Positions 1-5,273 of a stretch of DNA of 6,706 nt are shown here, one piece after another. Where the stretch lies: contig CALXVF010000068.1 in assembly GCA_944391895.1 (NCBI GenBank), forward strand, positions 1-6,706, written 5' to 3'. The stretch is from an uncultured Clostridia bacterium. Lineage in GTDB: Bacteria > Bacillota > Clostridia > TANB77 > CAG-508. Under the pieces are notes generated by a model. That model saw nothing but the letters and a program-made list of their open reading frames with translations. It ran no database searches and had not been told where the DNA came from. A program made the translations under genes and the position numbers. How positions within the stretch are numbered: position 1 is the stretch's first letter; each line of letters starts with the position of its first letter.

Positions 1-498
1 AAAGTAAATATAGTTTTAGTAGAACCAGAAATTCCACAAAATACAGGAAATATTGCAAGAACTTGTGCTGCTATTGGGGCTAAACTGCACTTGGTATATC
101 CCCTGGGTTTTAGTATTACAGAAAAGGCAGTAAAAAGAGCTGGATTAGATTATTGGGATAAATTAGATATAGAAGAACATTCTTCTTTAGAAAAGTTTTT
201 AGAAAAATATCCTCCTGAAATCAATAATATGTTTTTTTCTACTACAAAAGGAAAACATATATATTCAGAGCCTTCTTACTCTTCTATGAATGAAGTATTT
301 TTGCTATTTGGAAAAGAAACAAAAGGGTTACCCGAAGATTTATTACTTAAATATATAGACAAGACTATTCGTATACCTATGAGAAAGGATTTGCGTTCTC
401 TAAATTTGTCTAATTCTGTATGTGTAGTTGCATATGAGGTTTTAAGACAGAGTGATTTTTTTGGTTTAGAAGAAATTAGTAGTTATTTTGATAATTAA
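1..498 (+). CDS. trmL: tRNA (cytidine(34)-2'-O)-methyltransferase TrmL, 5' end cut by window
   Basis: SPOUT-class methyltransferase of the TrmL/YibK family. Family members use S-adenosylmethionine to 2'-O-methylate the wobble base of certain tRNA-Leu species in the cytoplasm. The frame is open from base 1 and, numbered from that codon, shows the N-terminal signature EPEIPQNTGNIARTC (8-22), LHLVYPLGF (29-37), LDYW (49-52), and the knotted cofactor-binding C-terminal part LFGKETKGLP (102-111), IRIPM (123-127) and RSLNLSNSVCVVAYE (132-146). Family members typically begin M-x-V-N-I-V-L-V, so only the start codon or so is missing; the 165 visible residues are close to the usual length. Internal TTG or ATG codons should not be taken as starts, because they would remove the NTGN motif. 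The next gene starts 15 bases after the stop, which suggests co-transcription. Confidence 0.95.
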   Translation, partial: KVNIVLVEPEIPQNTGNIARTCAAIGAKLHLVYPLGFSITEKAVKRAGLDYWDKLDIEEHSSLEKFLEKYPPEINNMFFSTTKGKHIYSEPSYSSMNEVFLLFGKETKGLPEDLLLKYIDKTIRIPMRKDLRSLNLSNSVCVVAYEVLRQSDFFGLEEISSYFDN

Positions 499-504
499 GA
501 GGTG
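497..504 (+). promoter_or_regulatory. ribosome binding site fixing the TTG start of the hemolysin III gene
   Basis: AAGAGGTG overlaps the trmL stop and lies 9 bases before TTG at 514. No ATG is available until codon 23. This spacing, plus conserved family sequence upstream of Met23, supports the TTG start. Confidence 0.6.
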
Positions 505-513
505 TATTAAAAA

Positions 514-1188
514 TTGAGAAGAACAAAATTAATTGACAGAGTTTTACCTACATATACCAAAGGTGAAGAAATATTTAATATGACATCACATATTGTTGGT
601 GGAGTTTTAGGTATTGTTGCAACTATACTTTGTACAATATTTGCTGCAATTCATGGCAACACATATGGTATTGTTAGTGGTGCAATTTACGGTGCAAGCT
701 TAATAATATTGTATACAATGTCTAGTATTTATCATGGACTTAGTCCTAAGTTATTTTCAAAACGCGTTTTTCAAATATTAGACCATTGTACTATATTTTT
801 ACTTATAGCTGGTTGTTATACCCCAGTTGCTCTATGCAATATACGTGAAGTTGATTCTGCATCTGGTTGGACTATCTTTGGTGTTATATGGGCTTTAGCC
901 ATAATTGGTATTGTACTTAATTCTATAGATTTAAAAAAATTTAAAGTATTTTCAATGATTTGCTATTTACTTATGGGTTGGTGCATTATATTTAGAGTTG
1001 ATTTACTTATAAAATCTGTTGATATGGCTGGTATAATATTATTAGTAGCTGGTGGTATAGCCTACACTATTGGTGCTATCTTGTATGGTATTGGCAAAAA
1101 GCATAAGTATTTTCATTCAATATTTCACTTATTTATTTTATTAGGAAGTTTTCTTCAATTCTTCTGTATTTTGCTATATATAATGTAA
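514..1188 (+). CDS. hemolysin III / TrhA-family (PAQR superfamily) membrane protein
   Basis: A 224-residue integral membrane protein of the hemolysin III (YqfA/TrhA) family, distantly related to adiponectin receptors. TrhA homologues are linked to membrane lipid or energy homeostasis; the hemolysin name is historical. Seven hydrophobic segments are visible, near residues 24-46, 52-72, 86-107, 118-138, 144-164, 171-192 and 202-222. Family motifs are EEIFNMTSHIVGG (18-30), SSIYHG (70-75), LDHCTIFLLIAGCYTP (89-104) and HSIFHLFILLGS (201-212). His74, Asp90, His201 and His205 match the conserved polar residues thought to bind a metal. It starts with TTG, preceded by AAGAGGTG. It probably forms an operon with trmL and is followed directly by a terminator overlapping its stop codon. 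The substrate is unknown. Confidence 0.9.
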   Translation: MRRTKLIDRVLPTYTKGEEIFNMTSHIVGGVLGIVATILCTIFAAIHGNTYGIVSGAIYGASLIILYTMSSIYHGLSPKLFSKRVFQILDHCTIFLLIAGCYTPVALCNIREVDSASGWTIFGVIWALAIIGIVLNSIDLKKFKVFSMICYLLMGWCIIFRVDLLIKSVDMAGIILLVAGGIAYTIGAILYGIGKKHKYFHSIFHLFILLGSFLQFFCILLYIM

Positions 1189-1221
1189 ATCCAGTCCTTT
1201 TATGGATTGGATTTTTATTTT
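1188..1221 (+). terminator. intrinsic terminator after the hemolysin III gene
   Basis: A 10-bp stem (1188-1197 with 1204-1213, one G-U pair) closes a six-base loop and runs into a T-rich tract (TTTTTATTTT). It begins at the last base of the stop codon and separates this operon from the XRE genes. Confidence 0.88.
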
Positions 1222-1277
1222 ATTTAAAGTATTTCCAGGTATTTCACGACGTATCGTCAACGTTTTTTCATTTTATC

Positions 1278-1286
1278 TGTTATACT
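1278..1286 (+). promoter_or_regulatory. extended -10 promoter of the first small XRE gene
   Basis: TGTTATACT is a TGn-extended -10 element with hexamer TATACT at 1281-1286. No good -35 is seen at 17 bp. The predicted transcript would start near 1293, about 20 bases before the ATG. A GACG-TAT-CGTC inverted repeat (1248-1258) lies just upstream and could be an operator. Confidence 0.5.
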
Positions 1287-1297
1287 TCTTTTTTGAA

Positions 1298-1304
1298 AAG
1301 AGGT
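1298..1304 (+). promoter_or_regulatory. ribosome binding site that sets the start of the first small XRE gene
   Basis: AAGAGGT lies 8 bases before ATG 1313. It favours this start over the in-frame ATG at 1202, which sits inside the upstream terminator hairpin. Confidence 0.6.
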
Positions 1305-1312
1305 ATTTTTTT

Positions 1313-1549
1313 ATGCTATTATCTGTGGCAATAAGGCAGAGAATTATTAATTTAGCAATAGAAAATGATGTTTCACTTCATCAGCTATCTTTAGATGCTG
1401 GTATTCCTTATTCTACTCTAAGTAGTTTTTTAAACGGAAAAAGTGAGGATCCAAAAATTTCAACTATTTTACATATATGCGAAGGCCTAGATATCTCTCT
1501 TAAAGATTTTTTTGACAATGAGTTATTTTTAGATGTTGTTTTTGATTAA
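1313..1549 (+). CDS. small XRE (Cro/C1-type) helix-turn-helix protein, copy A
   Basis: A 78-residue protein consisting essentially of one Cro/C1-type helix-turn-helix domain, so it is probably a cytoplasmic DNA-binding regulator. The core is VSLHQLSLDAGIPYSTLSSF (20-39), which has the expected pattern of helix 2, the Gly-Ile turn and the recognition helix. It is followed by the typical PKISTILHICEGLDISLKDFF segment (47-67, with conserved ISLKDFF at 61-67). The frame stays open upstream to 1202, but that region contains the terminator and promoter, so I place the start at ATG 1313 behind AAGAGGT. It is a tandem paralogue of the gene at 1664, with the same length and 30 of 78 identical positions without gaps. 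No partner gene or target is visible. It may regulate itself or its neighbour. Confidence 0.83.
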   Translation: MLLSVAIRQRIINLAIENDVSLHQLSLDAGIPYSTLSSFLNGKSEDPKISTILHICEGLDISLKDFFDNELFLDVVFD

Positions 1550-1569
1550 TTTATTTAAAAATTCATAAA

Positions 1570-1593
1570 GCGTTATTGACGTAAATGCGTTAT
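1570..1593 (+). repeat. GCGTTAT direct repeat upstream of XRE copy B
   Basis: GCGTTAT occurs at 1570-1576 and again at 1587-1593, 17 bp apart, and flanks ATTGACGTAAAT, itself a near-palindrome around ACGT. It lies upstream of the gene B promoter and shares GACGTA with the region upstream of gene A. It is a possible regulator-binding site. Confidence 0.35.
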
Positions 1594-1620
1594 ATTTCAA
1601 TCATATTATCTTCTCTTTTT

Positions 1621-1629
1621 TGCTATACT
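1621..1629 (+). promoter_or_regulatory. extended -10 promoter of the second small XRE gene
   Basis: TGCTATACT is a TGn-extended -10 with the same TATACT hexamer as the first XRE promoter. The predicted start is near 1636, giving a leader of about 28 bases. No convincing -35 is seen. Confidence 0.5.
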
Positions 1630-1663
1630 ATTTTTGTATTTTTATATTAATAGGAGTGATAAT

Positions 1664-1900
1664 ATGACCTTGCTAGATGCAACTAGAAACAGAATAAAAG
1701 AACTTTGCAAAATGAATAATATGAATATAAATCAATTATCTATAGCTTCTGGAATTAACCCTTCTACAATTAGGAGTATATTTAAGTTTATAAAAAAAGC
1801 TCCTTCATCTGAAACTATTTATTATATTTGTATAGGGTTTGGAATTTCTATTAAAGATTTTTATAACAGTAAGTTTTTTGATGATTTAGATGATGACTAG
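1664..1900 (+). CDS. small XRE (Cro/C1-type) helix-turn-helix protein, copy B
   Basis: A 78-residue single-domain helix-turn-helix protein, paralogous to the gene at 1313. The DNA-binding core is MNINQLSIASGINPSTIRSI (20-39), followed by SETIYYICIGFGISIKDFYN (49-68). The C-terminus is strongly acidic (DDLDDD). Conserved positions shared with copy A include QLS (24-26), GI (30-31), ST (34-35), IC (55-56), IS (61-62) and KDF (64-66). ATG 1664 is chosen because AGGAG at 1652-1656 precedes it by 7 bases and the promoter lies just upstream; an in-frame ATG at 1634 lacks such a site. The residues after the turn differ from copy A (RSIFKFIKK against SSFLNGKSE), so the two proteins may read different sites. 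A strong terminator follows. Confidence 0.83.
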   Translation: MTLLDATRNRIKELCKMNNMNINQLSIASGINPSTIRSIFKFIKKAPSSETIYYICIGFGISIKDFYNSKFFDDLDDD

Positions 1901-1912
1901 TTTATATTTTAT

Positions 1913-1941
1913 AAAAAGGCAGGATATCTCCTGCCTTTTTT
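1913..1941 (+). terminator. strong intrinsic terminator, probably bidirectional
   Basis: The GC-rich 7-bp stem GGCAGGA/TCCTGCC (1918-1924 with 1929-1935) extends through an A5/T5 tract to 12 bp around a four-base loop. T-runs exist on both strands, so it can serve XRE gene B on + and the broken gene ending at 1953 on -. Confidence 0.9.
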
Positions 1942-1952
1942 ATGTCATTTTA

Positions 1953-2569
1953 TTAGAGCATATAAATAACTGCTCTGGAAGTAGTTATATTTGTTGAAAC
2001 ATCTAAGTTACGATCTGATGCTGGAGCATTTGAACCCTCTACGCCAAAATATCCTCCTCTATCTATTCTCGCATTACTGTATGTTGCCTCTTGTGTCCAC
2101 TCTTTGTAGTTTCCTGCTAAATCAAAAATCTTATTTACTTCATATTTCGAGTAAGCTCATATCTTCCAATATAAAAGCCATGATATTTTTTTATACTATC
2201 ACTCATTGATTTATATTCTTGTGCAAAACTATCTGCCATTTCTTGTACACTATCAAAATTTAATATTTTATTGTAATACTGTGAATTTGTATCTAACTGA
2301 CTTAAAACATCTGGTTCTCTAACTGCAAATAAGGTCTCATTACTTGGCTTTCCTTGTTTAAATTCTTCCCCTGGCCTTATTCTTGCTGCAGTATATAAAT
2401 ATATTTTCGTTGTTACTTCTCTTCCATCATCATCTTTTATTGTTTCTGTGTTTTCAAATTTATCTCCACCCTTAACTGATGACACTGTTTTTCCTTCTGT
2501 ATTATTGTTACTACTAACGCAATCATTGATATTCCGTTTTACTTCTTTTTTAATTATCGCTTTATTCAT
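1953..2569 (-). pseudogene. broken FGE/SUMF1-like (formylglycine-generating-enzyme-like) protein
   Basis: Two halves of one protein lie in different frames. The first half (2135-2569, 144 codons) starts at ATG 2569 behind GAGAGG and ends in KKYHGFYIGRYEL (127-139), then hits a stop after TRNMK. From about 2156 down to the TAA at 1953 another frame reads SKYEVNKIFDLAGNYKEWTQ and then ARIDRGGYF and GSNAPASDR. This is the C-terminal core of FGE-sulfatase-like proteins (typically ..YDLAGNVWEWT..RGG..). In clostridial relatives I know, roughly 80-110 residues separate GRYE from YDLAGN. Here they are fused almost directly, so an internal deletion with an out-of-frame joint near 2155 is the simplest reading. 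Without the middle of the fold it is probably non-functional. The N-terminal region lacks the membrane or prepilin-like leader I would expect. Confidence 0.7.
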
Positions 2570-2608
2570 TTGTTTTTTCCTCTCTATAGCAAGTTTATTT
2601 ATATAATT

Positions 2609-2637
2609 TTTATACCATTATTGGATAAAGAAGTTAA
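2609..2637 (-). promoter_or_regulatory. promoter of the broken FGE-like gene
   Basis: On the minus strand, TTAACT (-35, 2632-2637) is 17 bp from TATAAA (-10, 2609-2614), which is preceded by an extended TGG element. The gene's start follows about 40 bases downstream. The promoter looks intact although the gene is broken. Confidence 0.5.
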
Positions 2638-2671
2638 TAACTCGCCTAAGTTAAAAGAATAAAATGCATAC

Positions 2672-2702
2672 AGAATATAAATAAGAGTGGATTATTCCAC
2701 TC
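2672..2702 (-). terminator. terminator of the membrane-anchored XRE gene
   Basis: A perfect 7-bp stem (GAGTGGA 2685-2691 with TCCACTC 2696-2702) has a four-base loop. Read on the minus strand it is followed by TTATTTATATT, a moderate T-tract, just after the stop of the gene at 2716. Confidence 0.65.
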
Positions 2703-2715
2703 ATTTAGAATATTA

Positions 2716-3111
2716 CTAATCTTTATTTTCTTTGTTACTTAATAAATTTATGGAAATGCATATTATTCCTATTCCCAACATTATTATTGATGACTTTACA
2801 TCTAACTTATTTAAAATATTTAATACTACTACTGCAACTCCCATCGCTATTGCTACCGCTTTAAAGATTAAATTTATTAAATCTTTTATTTTATTATTTG
2901 AATAATCTTGTTTTTTTACTTTTAGAAGTTCTTCAACAGATACGTCAAGTATATCTGCTAATTTTGAAATCGTATTGATGTCTGGGCAAGATAAATCTCG
3001 TTCCCATTTTGATACTGCCTTATCAGTAACATTCATTTTTTCTGCTAATTCATTTTGCGTCATTCCTTTTTTCTTTCTTAATGAAGCAATAGTTTCTCCT
3101 ATACTTTTCAT
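2716..3111 (-). CDS. XRE-family transcriptional regulator with two C-terminal membrane helices
   Basis: A 131-residue protein. Residues 5-63 form a classic Cro/C1-type helix-turn-helix domain: IASLRKKKGMTQNELAEKMN, then VTDKAVSKWERDLSCPD, then LADILDVSVEELL. A basic linker leads to two hydrophobic stretches, near 81-100 and 107-124, so the protein is probably tethered to the membrane with its DNA-binding head in the cytoplasm. Such XRE proteins with short membrane tails are common in Firmicutes, and their signals are mostly unknown. ATG 3111 is preceded by AGGAGG at 3120-3125. A promoter with an overlapping palindrome lies upstream, which suggests autoregulation. No adjacent co-directional target gene is evident, since the broken FGE-like gene has its own promoter. 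Confidence 0.9.
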   Translation of the reverse strand: MKSIGETIASLRKKKGMTQNELAEKMNVTDKAVSKWERDLSCPDINTISKLADILDVSVEELLKVKKQDYSNNKIKDLINLIFKAVAIAMGVAVVVLNILNKLDVKSSIIMLGIGIICISINLLSNKENKD

Positions 3112-3138
3112 CTCTATAACCTCCTATATAAAAATGTT

Positions 3139-3166
3139 ACTATACATTTTTAGTAAAGTAAACCAA
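3139..3166 (-). promoter_or_regulatory. promoter of the membrane-anchored XRE regulator
   Basis: On the minus strand, TATAGT (-10, 3139-3144) is separated by 16 bp from a weak TTGGTT (-35, 3161-3166). The predicted start is near 3132, shortly before the AGGAGG. Confidence 0.4.
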
Positions 3167-3198
3167 TAATTAGTTTATTTTTCTCTACTATTAGTTTA
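3159..3198. promoter_or_regulatory. candidate operator: near-perfect 19-bp palindrome plus a repeated half
   Basis: A 19-bp palindrome (3159-3177, TAAACCAATAATTAGTTTA, one mismatched pair) overlaps the proposed -35. Its right half, ATTAGTTTA (3169-3177), recurs at 3190-3198, exactly 21 bp away, about two helical turns. This is a plausible self-repression site for the adjacent XRE protein. Confidence 0.45.
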
Positions 3199-3217
3199 CT
3201 TACATTTTATTTTTTAA

Positions 3218-3259
3218 ATAATAAAAACATCAAGGTTATAATCTCGAAACCTTGATGTT
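3218..3259 (-). terminator. intrinsic terminator on the minus strand in the intergenic stretch
   Basis: Perfect 12-bp arms (3226-3237 with 3248-3259) enclose a 10-base loop. On the minus strand the stem runs into TTTTTATTATT. No gene lies directly upstream on that strand, which is why a small RNA or a lost gene is suspected. Confidence 0.75.
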
Positions 3260-3336
3260 CTTATGGTGCCAACGAAGTAGTTATCTACAACTTTATGGCT
3301 CTCTTGACGATTGATACAATAATCAATCAATTTATT
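3218..3336 (-). ncRNA. candidate structured small RNA with three hairpins
   Basis: This gene-free stretch holds three serial hairpins read on the minus strand. The first has a 7-bp stem (GATTGAT/ATCAATC, 3309-3328). The second is nested (GCCA/TGGC outside GTAG/CTAC, 3268-3299). The third has a perfect 12-bp stem (3226-3259) followed by a T-tract, a good intrinsic terminator. A possible promoter (TTGAAA at 3366-3371, 17 bp, TGT-TAAGGT at 3343-3351) would give an RNA of about 118 bases; its -10 is poor. No long frame is open. I do not recognise a known RNA family. It could also be the degraded tail of a lost gene. Confidence 0.3.
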
Positions 3337-3395
3337 GTCTTTACCTTAACATAAAATTTATAAACTTTCAAGTGTTTTAAATAAAAAATTTGATA

Positions 3396-3424
3396 TTGAT
3401 AAAAATATAGTTTTATGATATCAT
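3396..3424 (+). promoter_or_regulatory. promoter of the Sel1-repeat gene
   Basis: TTGATA (-35, 3396-3401; a second overlapping-register TTGATA precedes it at 3390) is 17 bp from TATCAT (-10, 3419-3424), which carries an extended TGA element. The predicted start is near 3431, giving an AT-rich leader of about 66 bases. Confidence 0.65.
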
Positions 3425-3496
3425 TAGCAAAACAATAGTAATCAGCGTATTATTTTATAATAAAATTTACAAAATAAATAAGGAGTATTTAAAAAT

Positions 3497-5062
3497 ATGA
3501 CAAATGATATTTACAATAATAAACCTGAAATTAATAAATTAATTAACGAGATGAATATAATTGTTTTTAATAAGACAAGAGAGATAACAAGAGAAAATAG
3601 AATAATAAGAATATATAATATTAGATTGTTTAATGATGTCTGGTATTTATATGATTTCTTCGTATATGGAACAAAATGTTATGATGAGTACTATATAAAT
3701 TTTACTAATGAAAATAATGAAGGTGTTACACAACAAGTTATAAAAAATGATTTTGATTTGAAGGCTGATAACCTTAAAAAGATATGTGATGAAAGTAAGC
3801 TGAATTTATCAATGACACTCTTTGTAAATGATAAACACTGGACTATAACTAAAAAATATGGTAAAGACGAAGTAGCTATAATGAGTACATTAGATGAAAA
3901 GGGACTTGACTTGGATAAAAATATGAGCAGTTTAATTGGAAATTATTTAAATTGGATACAAAGCGAGCATATTTATGGTATATTAAATGATTTAAATGAT
4001 ATGATGAATATGTTACAAGGTAAGTCAAACAAATTAGAAGAAGTTTGTAAAGATGCTTTAATAGGTATTAAAGAAATATTTTTAGCAAGTGCATATTCTT
4101 TAATTGAATACATGTTAAAATTACCTGAAAATGAATATGAAGATTATTATAATACTAATCTTCAATGGTTAGAGGAAAAGTTTGCTACAGTAAGTAAAGA
4201 TAAGAATTTTTGGCTCTTTTTAATGGAGAACATAGGTAAAACATTAATATTAAAGAAAAATATAAAATCATTAGCATTGGAAGAAAAAAAAGAAGAAGAA
4301 CTATTATATGAAAAAGCCAATAATTTATATTATGGCAAAAATGTAGAAAAAGATTATAAAAAAGCATTTGAAATTTTTAAGGGGTTAGCTGATAATAAAG
4401 AACATTTAGGTGCTATAGAAGCTGTATGTTATATGTATTATTATGGTAAAGGCATAGATGTTAATTATGAGTTAGCTAGAAAATATTGTGAAAAAGTAGA
4501 ACAAAAAAATAGTAAATGTAGTAGGAATATTTTTCAATTTTTAGGCGAGATATATTTTCATGGATTAGATGTTGATGCAGATTATATAAAAGCCAAAGCA
4601 TATTTTGAAAAAGCATTAAATGACAAGTATGATGATACATATTATAAATTAGCATTACTTTATTCAGGTAATTACGGAATTGAAAAAGATGAGGAAAAAT
4701 CAAATGATTATCTCAACAAAATAGAAAAAGACTTGCTATTATCTATAATATATCTATTGCTAGCAATTAAACCAGACGAAGAACAAAATTTAGAAGGTAT
4801 ATATAAATGTGTAGGATATTCAAGAGAAGAATATAATAATATTTTAATAAACAATATTCCATTTGATCATCCATCAGCAATTTATTACAAGAAAGTAAAT
4901 TACTTAAATGATGAAGAATATAACAATATAGTTAATAGATTAAAGAAAAAAATACAAAGGTATTTACAAAGAAAATGTGAATTAAAAAAGGAAATATTTA
5001 CTTTTGAAAATGAAAATGATATCTATAAATATATAAATGAGATTGTTCATATTGACAAATAA
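3497..5062 (+). CDS. Sel1-repeat (SLR) protein with an unrecognised N-terminal domain
   Basis: A 521-residue, probably cytoplasmic protein with no signal peptide or membrane segment. Four Sel1-like repeats (helical TPR-related protein-binding units) are visible, near 273-300 (ANNLYYGKNVEKDYKKAFEI), 304-334 (YMYYYGKGIDVNYELARKYC), 344-375 (LGEIYFHGLDVDADYIKAKA) and 381-409 (LALLYSGNYGIEKDEEKSND). Residues 1-125 look like a separate alpha/beta domain with strands IRIYNIRLF and WYLYDFFVYG and a later SMTLFVNDKHWTITKKYG. The layout faintly recalls YezG/DUF600-type immunity proteins, but I cannot assign it. Residues 150-265 are helical and charged. The C-terminus (475-521) is lysine-rich and coiled-coil-like. 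ATG 3497 follows AGGAG by 11 bases. The gene has its own promoter and converges with the mazF-like gene. The likely role is protein-protein interaction, possibly in stress, immunity or defence; this is inference only. Confidence 0.75.
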   Translation: MTNDIYNNKPEINKLINEMNIIVFNKTREITRENRIIRIYNIRLFNDVWYLYDFFVYGTKCYDEYYINFTNENNEGVTQQVIKNDFDLKADNLKKICDESKLNLSMTLFVNDKHWTITKKYGKDEVAIMSTLDEKGLDLDKNMSSLIGNYLNWIQSEHIYGILNDLNDMMNMLQGKSNKLEEVCKDALIGIKEIFLASAYSLIEYMLKLPENEYEDYYNTNLQWLEEKFATVSKDKNFWLFLMENIGKTLILKKNIKSLALEEKKEEELLYEKANNLYYGKNVEKDYKKAFEIFKGLADNKEHLGAIEAVCYMYYYGKGIDVNYELARKYCEKVEQKNSKCSRNIFQFLGEIYFHGLDVDADYIKAKAYFEKALNDKYDDTYYKLALLYSGNYGIEKDEEKSNDYLNKIEKDLLLSIIYLLLAIKPDEEQNLEGIYKCVGYSREEYNNILINNIPFDHPSAIYYKKVNYLNDEEYNNIVNRLKKKIQRYLQRKCELKKEIFTFENENDIYKYINEIVHIDK

Positions 5063-5112
5063 ATAATATTAGCTGTTTTTCAAATATAATAAATATAGTT
5101 AATAAAACGACT

Positions 5113-5140
5113 GATGACCAGTAGTAAAATACTGGTCATC
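5113..5140. terminator. 11-bp perfect hairpin between the convergent genes
   Basis: GATGACCAGTA and TACTGGTCATC pair perfectly around a six-base loop, 50 bases after the Sel1 stop. The T-tracts are short on + (TTT) and displaced on - (AGTCG, then TTTTATT). It may terminate both the Sel1 mRNA and the minus-strand small RNA, though less canonically than the other terminators here. Confidence 0.5.
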
Positions 5141-5184
5141 TTTCATAGCAATTTAACTGGGATTTACATCCCTTTCATAGCAAT
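5140..5184 (-). repeat. two direct copies of a 13-base motif, 32-base period
   Basis: CTTTCATAGCAAT on the + strand occurs at 5140-5152 and 5172-5184, each followed within a base by TTAA. On the minus strand this is TTAA-(A/G)-ATTGCTATGAAAG. Only two copies exist. Confidence 0.75.
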
Positions 5185-5208
5185 CTTAATTGATTACTTT
5201 CTAATACT

Positions 5209-5237
5209 ATGATACTATATTTTATTCCAAATGTCAA
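5209..5237 (-). promoter_or_regulatory. near-consensus sigma-A-type promoter driving the candidate small RNA
   Basis: On the minus strand a perfect TTGACA (-35, 5232-5237) is exactly 17 bp from TATCAT (-10, 5209-5214). It points away from the mazF-like gene into a stretch with no minus-strand gene, with a predicted start near 5202. Confidence 0.7.
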
Positions 5238-5273
5238 TAATTTATGCAGTGAAATTCGACTTTATTTAACTCT

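Larger units (their letters stand above)
5100..5202 (-). ncRNA. candidate small RNA made of two motif-plus-hairpin modules
   Basis: Downstream of a near-consensus minus-strand promoter, the predicted RNA (about 100 bases from 5202) carries the 13-base motif ATTGCTATGAAAG twice, at 5184-5172 and 5152-5140, 32 bases apart. Each copy runs directly into a hairpin. The first is GGGAT-GTAA-ATCCC (5172-5159), with a GNRA tetraloop. The second has a perfect 11-bp stem (5140-5130 with 5123-5113) and is followed after five bases by TTTTATT, a possible terminator. It lies about 70 bases beyond the end of the mazF-like gene on the same strand and is convergent with the Sel1 gene, so it would be antisense to that transcript's 3' tail. 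No known RNA family is recognised. A type III antitoxin-like or regulatory RNA is one possibility. Confidence 0.5.

Noticed and set aside
1202..1312. N-terminal extension of XRE copy A starting at ATG 1202
   Set aside because: This region contains the upstream terminator's right arm and T-tract and the gene's own promoter. The good ribosome binding site is at ATG 1313, and that start gives the same length as the paralogue.
1953..2135. Diversity-generating retroelement variable region, because FGE-like C-termini can be such targets
   Set aside because: No reverse transcriptase, no template repeat and no second near-copy of this segment are present in the window.
3264..3299. tRNA-like 3' end on the minus strand (TTGGCACCA with GCCA/TGGC pairing)
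   Set aside because: Only 32 bases lie between the arms and there is no T-loop TTCRA or anticodon arm, so it is not a tRNA. A tRNA remnant or attachment scar cannot be excluded.
4185..4703. Minus-strand open frames inside the Sel1 gene (4185-4367 and 4476-4703)
   Set aside because: They are low-complexity hydrophobic translations of the AT-rich complement of the Sel1 repeats, with no start signals.
5104..5148. Fifteen-codon minus-strand open frame starting at the second motif's ATG (MKDDQYFTTGHQSFY)
   Set aside because: There is no ribosome binding site, and it coincides with a perfect hairpin, which explains the sequence better.
5140..5184. CRISPR-like array from the two CTTTCATAGCAAT copies
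   Set aside because: There are only two copies, a 13-base repeat is too short, the 19-base interval is itself part of a hairpin, and no cas gene is visible.
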